A stretch of DNA of 27,171 nt from an uncultured Marvinbryantia sp. GTDB lineage: Bacteria; Bacillota; Clostridia; Lachnospirales; Lachnospiraceae. The stretch lies in contig NZ_CAJKOX010000049.1 in assembly GCF_905201705.1 (NCBI RefSeq), positions 1 to 27,171 on the forward strand. The letters run 5' to 3'. This document shows positions 25,346 through 27,171 of the stretch, piece after piece (within the stretch, counting starts at the first letter, position 1; the number at the start of each line of letters is the position of its first letter). A model generated the notes under the pieces. The model worked only from the letters and a program-made list of their open reading frames with translations, was not told where the DNA came from and did no database searches. The position numbers and the translations under genes are program-made.

Positions 25346-26416
25346 ATGACAGAAGAAACAAAAATAACAGAAACACTCACACAGGCGCAGGCGGCTGAGG
25401 AAGCGGCAGCGGAAACCGTGCAGACGGTGGAAGAGCCGGCAGCGGAAAAAGCGGAAACGGAAGCTGTACAGGCGACGGAAGGGCCGGCAGCGGAGGCAGA
25501 AGCAGCGCCGGAAGCGCCTGTGGAGAGCATGGCGGATTACGAGGCGGAGCTGAACGCTTCTCTCAAACAGATTCATGAGGGCGATGTGCTTACCGGTACG
25601 GTAATCGGCGTGACAGACACGGAGGTCACTCTGGATCTGAAATACTACACAGAGGGCGTGATCCGCATTGAGGACTTTACCGACGATCCCAATTTCAACG
25701 TAAAGGAAGAGGTTCATATCGGAGACGAAATTTCCGCGACGGTTGTACGAAGAGATGGCGGACAGGGACAGATCATGCTGTCGCGCAAGGAAGCGAACGA
25801 TGTGCTTGCATGGGACAGGCTGCAGACGCTCATGGAAAAGCAGACGATCATCAAGACAAAGGTAGCAGGCGTGGTAAAAGCAGGCGTAGTTGTGTATGTG
25901 GAAGGAATCCGCGGATTTGTTCCGGCATCGAAGCTGTCGCTGAACTATGTGGAGAATCTGGAAGAATGGCTTGGAAAGGATGTTGAGCTGCGCGTCATCA
26001 ATGTGGACGAGGAGGACAAAAAGCTGGTGCTTTCCGCAAGGGAAATCCTTCGCGAACGCGAGGCTGAGGAGAAAAAGGCGAGAATCTCCAACGTCGAGGT
26101 AGGTCTTGTGACAGAGGGGACGGTAGAATCCCTCCAGCCTTACGGTGCGTTTATCAATCTCGGCAACGGGCTGAGCGGTCTGGTGCATGTATCACAGATT
26201 TCTGAAAAGCGCATCAAGTCTCCGGCGGCAGTGCTGAAGGTGGGCGATACGGTAAAAGTAAAGGTCATTGCAGTGAAGGACGGCAAGCTGAGCCTCAGCA
26301 TGAAAGCGCTGCAGGATGTTGCAGCAGAGGAAATCCAGGAGGAAACCATCGAGCTGCCGCAGTCTGAGTCTGTTTCCACAAATCTCGGTTCCTTATTTGC
26401 AAAGCTGAAATTGTAA
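25346..26416 (+). CDS. rpsA: S1 RNA-binding domain protein, ribosomal protein S1 homologue
   Basis: 356 residues with three S1 domains, roughly 77-150, 163-233 and 248-320. The last, ending KDGKLSLSMKAL with YGAFINLGNGLSGLVHVSQI, is the most canonical. It would bind mRNA, probably aiding translation, as for the shorter S1 homologues of low-GC Gram-positives; E. coli S1 has six domains. The first 60 residues are an acidic Ala/Glu/Thr extension not needed for the fold, and MADYEAEL at residue 62 resembles where shorter homologues begin. GGGAGG at 25332-25337 supports the start at 25346. It has its own promoter; no convincing terminator follows. Confidence 0.88.
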   Translation: MTEETKITETLTQAQAAEEAAAETVQTVEEPAAEKAETEAVQATEGPAAEAEAAPEAPVESMADYEAELNASLKQIHEGDVLTGTVIGVTDTEVTLDLKYYTEGVIRIEDFTDDPNFNVKEEVHIGDEISATVVRRDGGQGQIMLSRKEANDVLAWDRLQTLMEKQTIIKTKVAGVVKAGVVVYVEGIRGFVPASKLSLNYVENLEEWLGKDVELRVINVDEEDKKLVLSAREILREREAEEKKARISNVEVGLVTEGTVESLQPYGAFINLGNGLSGLVHVSQISEKRIKSPAAVLKVGDTVKVKVIAVKDGKLSLSMKALQDVAAEEIQEETIELPQSESVSTNLGSLFAKLKL

Positions 26417-26614
26417 AAAACGCAGGAATGTTCGCCGGACAAAGACACTTGTATGCGCAAGTTGTACATTTGTGAAAAATAATAACTGTAAAAAATAACA
26501 AAAAGCAGGAGATATAAAGAAAAAAATTGGAGGAAATTACAATAAATTTATGATACGTTCATAATTTGTTCATATATGCTTGCTACAATATAGACAGTTA
26601 AAAAACCACTCCGA
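26417..26614. other. AT-rich junction region between host genes and phage-like DNA
   Basis: No gene was seen. The region includes a GGAGG (26529-26533) not followed by a sensible reading frame and an extended -10-like TGCTACAAT (26581-26589) reading rightward into foreign DNA. The host-like sequence probably ends between about 26590 and 26622. Confidence 0.5.
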
Positions 26615-26821
26615 TTAATAGATAAATTTTTTCATAAGCAGTAGCTTCATATCATCTTCTGAAGCCCCTATCATTTTTTGTACTCTTTTTGGATTCCCAA
26701 GAAAACCGTCATCATCAGCTTTCATTCCTAAATGGAAATATAAAGCTTGTGCCGATAATGGCATATCTTGGAAAGCATCACTATCTATGATTTGTGATGT
26801 GAACATTCGTCTTTCTGCCAA
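26615..26821 (-). pseudogene. N-terminal fragment of a phage replication-organizer (DnaD-like) gene
   Basis: 68 residues starting at a TTG codon preceded by GAGGTGG on the minus strand. AERRMFTSQIIDSDAFQDMP followed by LSAQALYFHLGMKADDDGFL, NPKRVQ and GASEDDMKLLL is the conserved N-terminal region of clostridial prophage replisome-organizer proteins. Intact homologues continue for well over 100 residues with an IxxHW-type motif; here the frame stops right after KKFIY, at the point where host-like sequence begins. It is therefore truncated, most likely by a deletion or recombination at the element border. The preceding phage-like gene ends nine bases upstream on the same strand, consistent with a phage operon. 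Confidence 0.75.
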
Positions 26822-26830
26822 TTTGCCACC

Positions 26831-27169
26831 TCAATTCAATTGTTTGCATCCTTGCCAAAAACCTTTCTTATTTATGCTTTCTTGTTTGTTTTTGTCCATA
26901 TATTCAATGTATTTTTCCATTCCGTATCTGTCGATTTTTGCTTTTCGATCACACAAAATTTGACTTATCATATTATCTTGCATGTGAAACGGATAATAAA
27001 ATCTCTTATATTGTTTATCGCGTGTATAACAATTTTTAATATCCTTACCTATGTTGTACCGATAAGCTAAGTGTTCTTTACCACCATGATCACTGATGCG
27101 TATACTATTACATACCCCATAGTCTAATTTTAAATAAATGCTATTTGTTGAATAGGCATCATATTGGTG
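26831..27169 (-). CDS. Phage-like protein, C-terminal part, running off the window
   Basis: An open minus-strand frame of 112 codons without stop enters from the window end and terminates at 26831. The visible part reads YDAYSTNSIYLKLDYGVCNS, IRISDHGGKEHL, YRYNIG, then a basic, aromatic stretch and KGFWQGCKQLN. The ISDHGGKEHLxYRYN pattern is of a kind I associate with Firmicute phage early-region proteins, but I cannot name a function. AT-rich codons and strand set it apart from the host genes. A plus-strand frame at 26840-27070 is its shadow. Confidence 0.65.
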   Translation of the reverse strand, partial: HQYDAYSTNSIYLKLDYGVCNSIRISDHGGKEHLAYRYNIGKDIKNCYTRDKQYKRFYYPFHMQDNMISQILCDRKAKIDRYGMEKYIEYMDKNKQESINKKGFWQGCKQLN

Positions 27170-27171
27170 TA

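Noticed and set aside
26840..27070. Plus-strand frame of 76 codons at the right end
   Set aside because: It overlaps an open minus-strand phage-like frame; the Phe/Val/Ile-rich translation is typical of AT-rich antisense.

Overview
The window looks like a chromosomal segment of a spore-forming, Gram-positive gut Firmicute, most likely a member of the Lachnospiraceae (Clostridia). The reasons are strong AGGAGG-type ribosome binding sites, an SpmB-type sporulation protein, a DUF6128-type protein and a TPR/ATPase protein of kinds I know only from this family, a cell-wall surface protein with a TGD-type anchor, and moderately GC-rich genes for polysaccharide use. I do not assign a genus. Both ends are mobile DNA of different composition.

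Layout. Positions 1 to about 1770 are the right end of an integrative element. They carry a large serine recombinase cut by the window start, and the element abuts the C-terminal remnant of a GH43 beta-xylosidase gene (to 2067). Next come an oligoendopeptidase F (M3) and a GH2 beta-galactosidase in tandem, class II fructose-bisphosphate aldolase with its own promoter and terminator, an AI-2E/PerM-type membrane protein, and a convergent PAP2-type membrane phosphatase. Two divergent promoters separate the phosphatase from a 1085-residue repeat-rich surface protein. This is followed by spmB and a TPR plus P-loop ATPase protein. A TetR regulator, whose promoter spacer and -10 box contain an 18-bp palindrome, precedes a GH13 amylase-type enzyme and a glycogen branching enzyme with an unusual lysine/alanine-rich tail. 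A DUF6128-type protein, an ECF sigma factor with a membrane-bound beta-propeller partner (putative anti-sigma), and an S1-domain protein complete the host segment. From about 26590 the sequence becomes AT-rich and holds minus-strand phage-like genes, one of them broken.

How the genes fit together. GH43 (disrupted), LacZ, aldolase, GH13 and GlgB form a broad theme of sugar-polymer breakdown, glycolysis and alpha-glucan handling, although separate promoters show they are not one operon. TetR, GH13 and GlgB could be one regulated unit. The sigma factor and propeller protein are an evident regulator pair.

The strongest less-expected item is a 134-bp miniature inverted-repeat element (21071-21204) with perfect 11-bp terminal inverted repeats and a perfect 8-bp flanking direct repeat. 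A diverged relative lies just after spmB (about 14155-14262) in the opposite orientation. A second pattern is that six host proteins here carry low-complexity segments, most of them built from in-frame tandem repeats. No CRISPR array, rRNA or intact tRNA was seen, and no gene-free stretch exceeds 300 bases.
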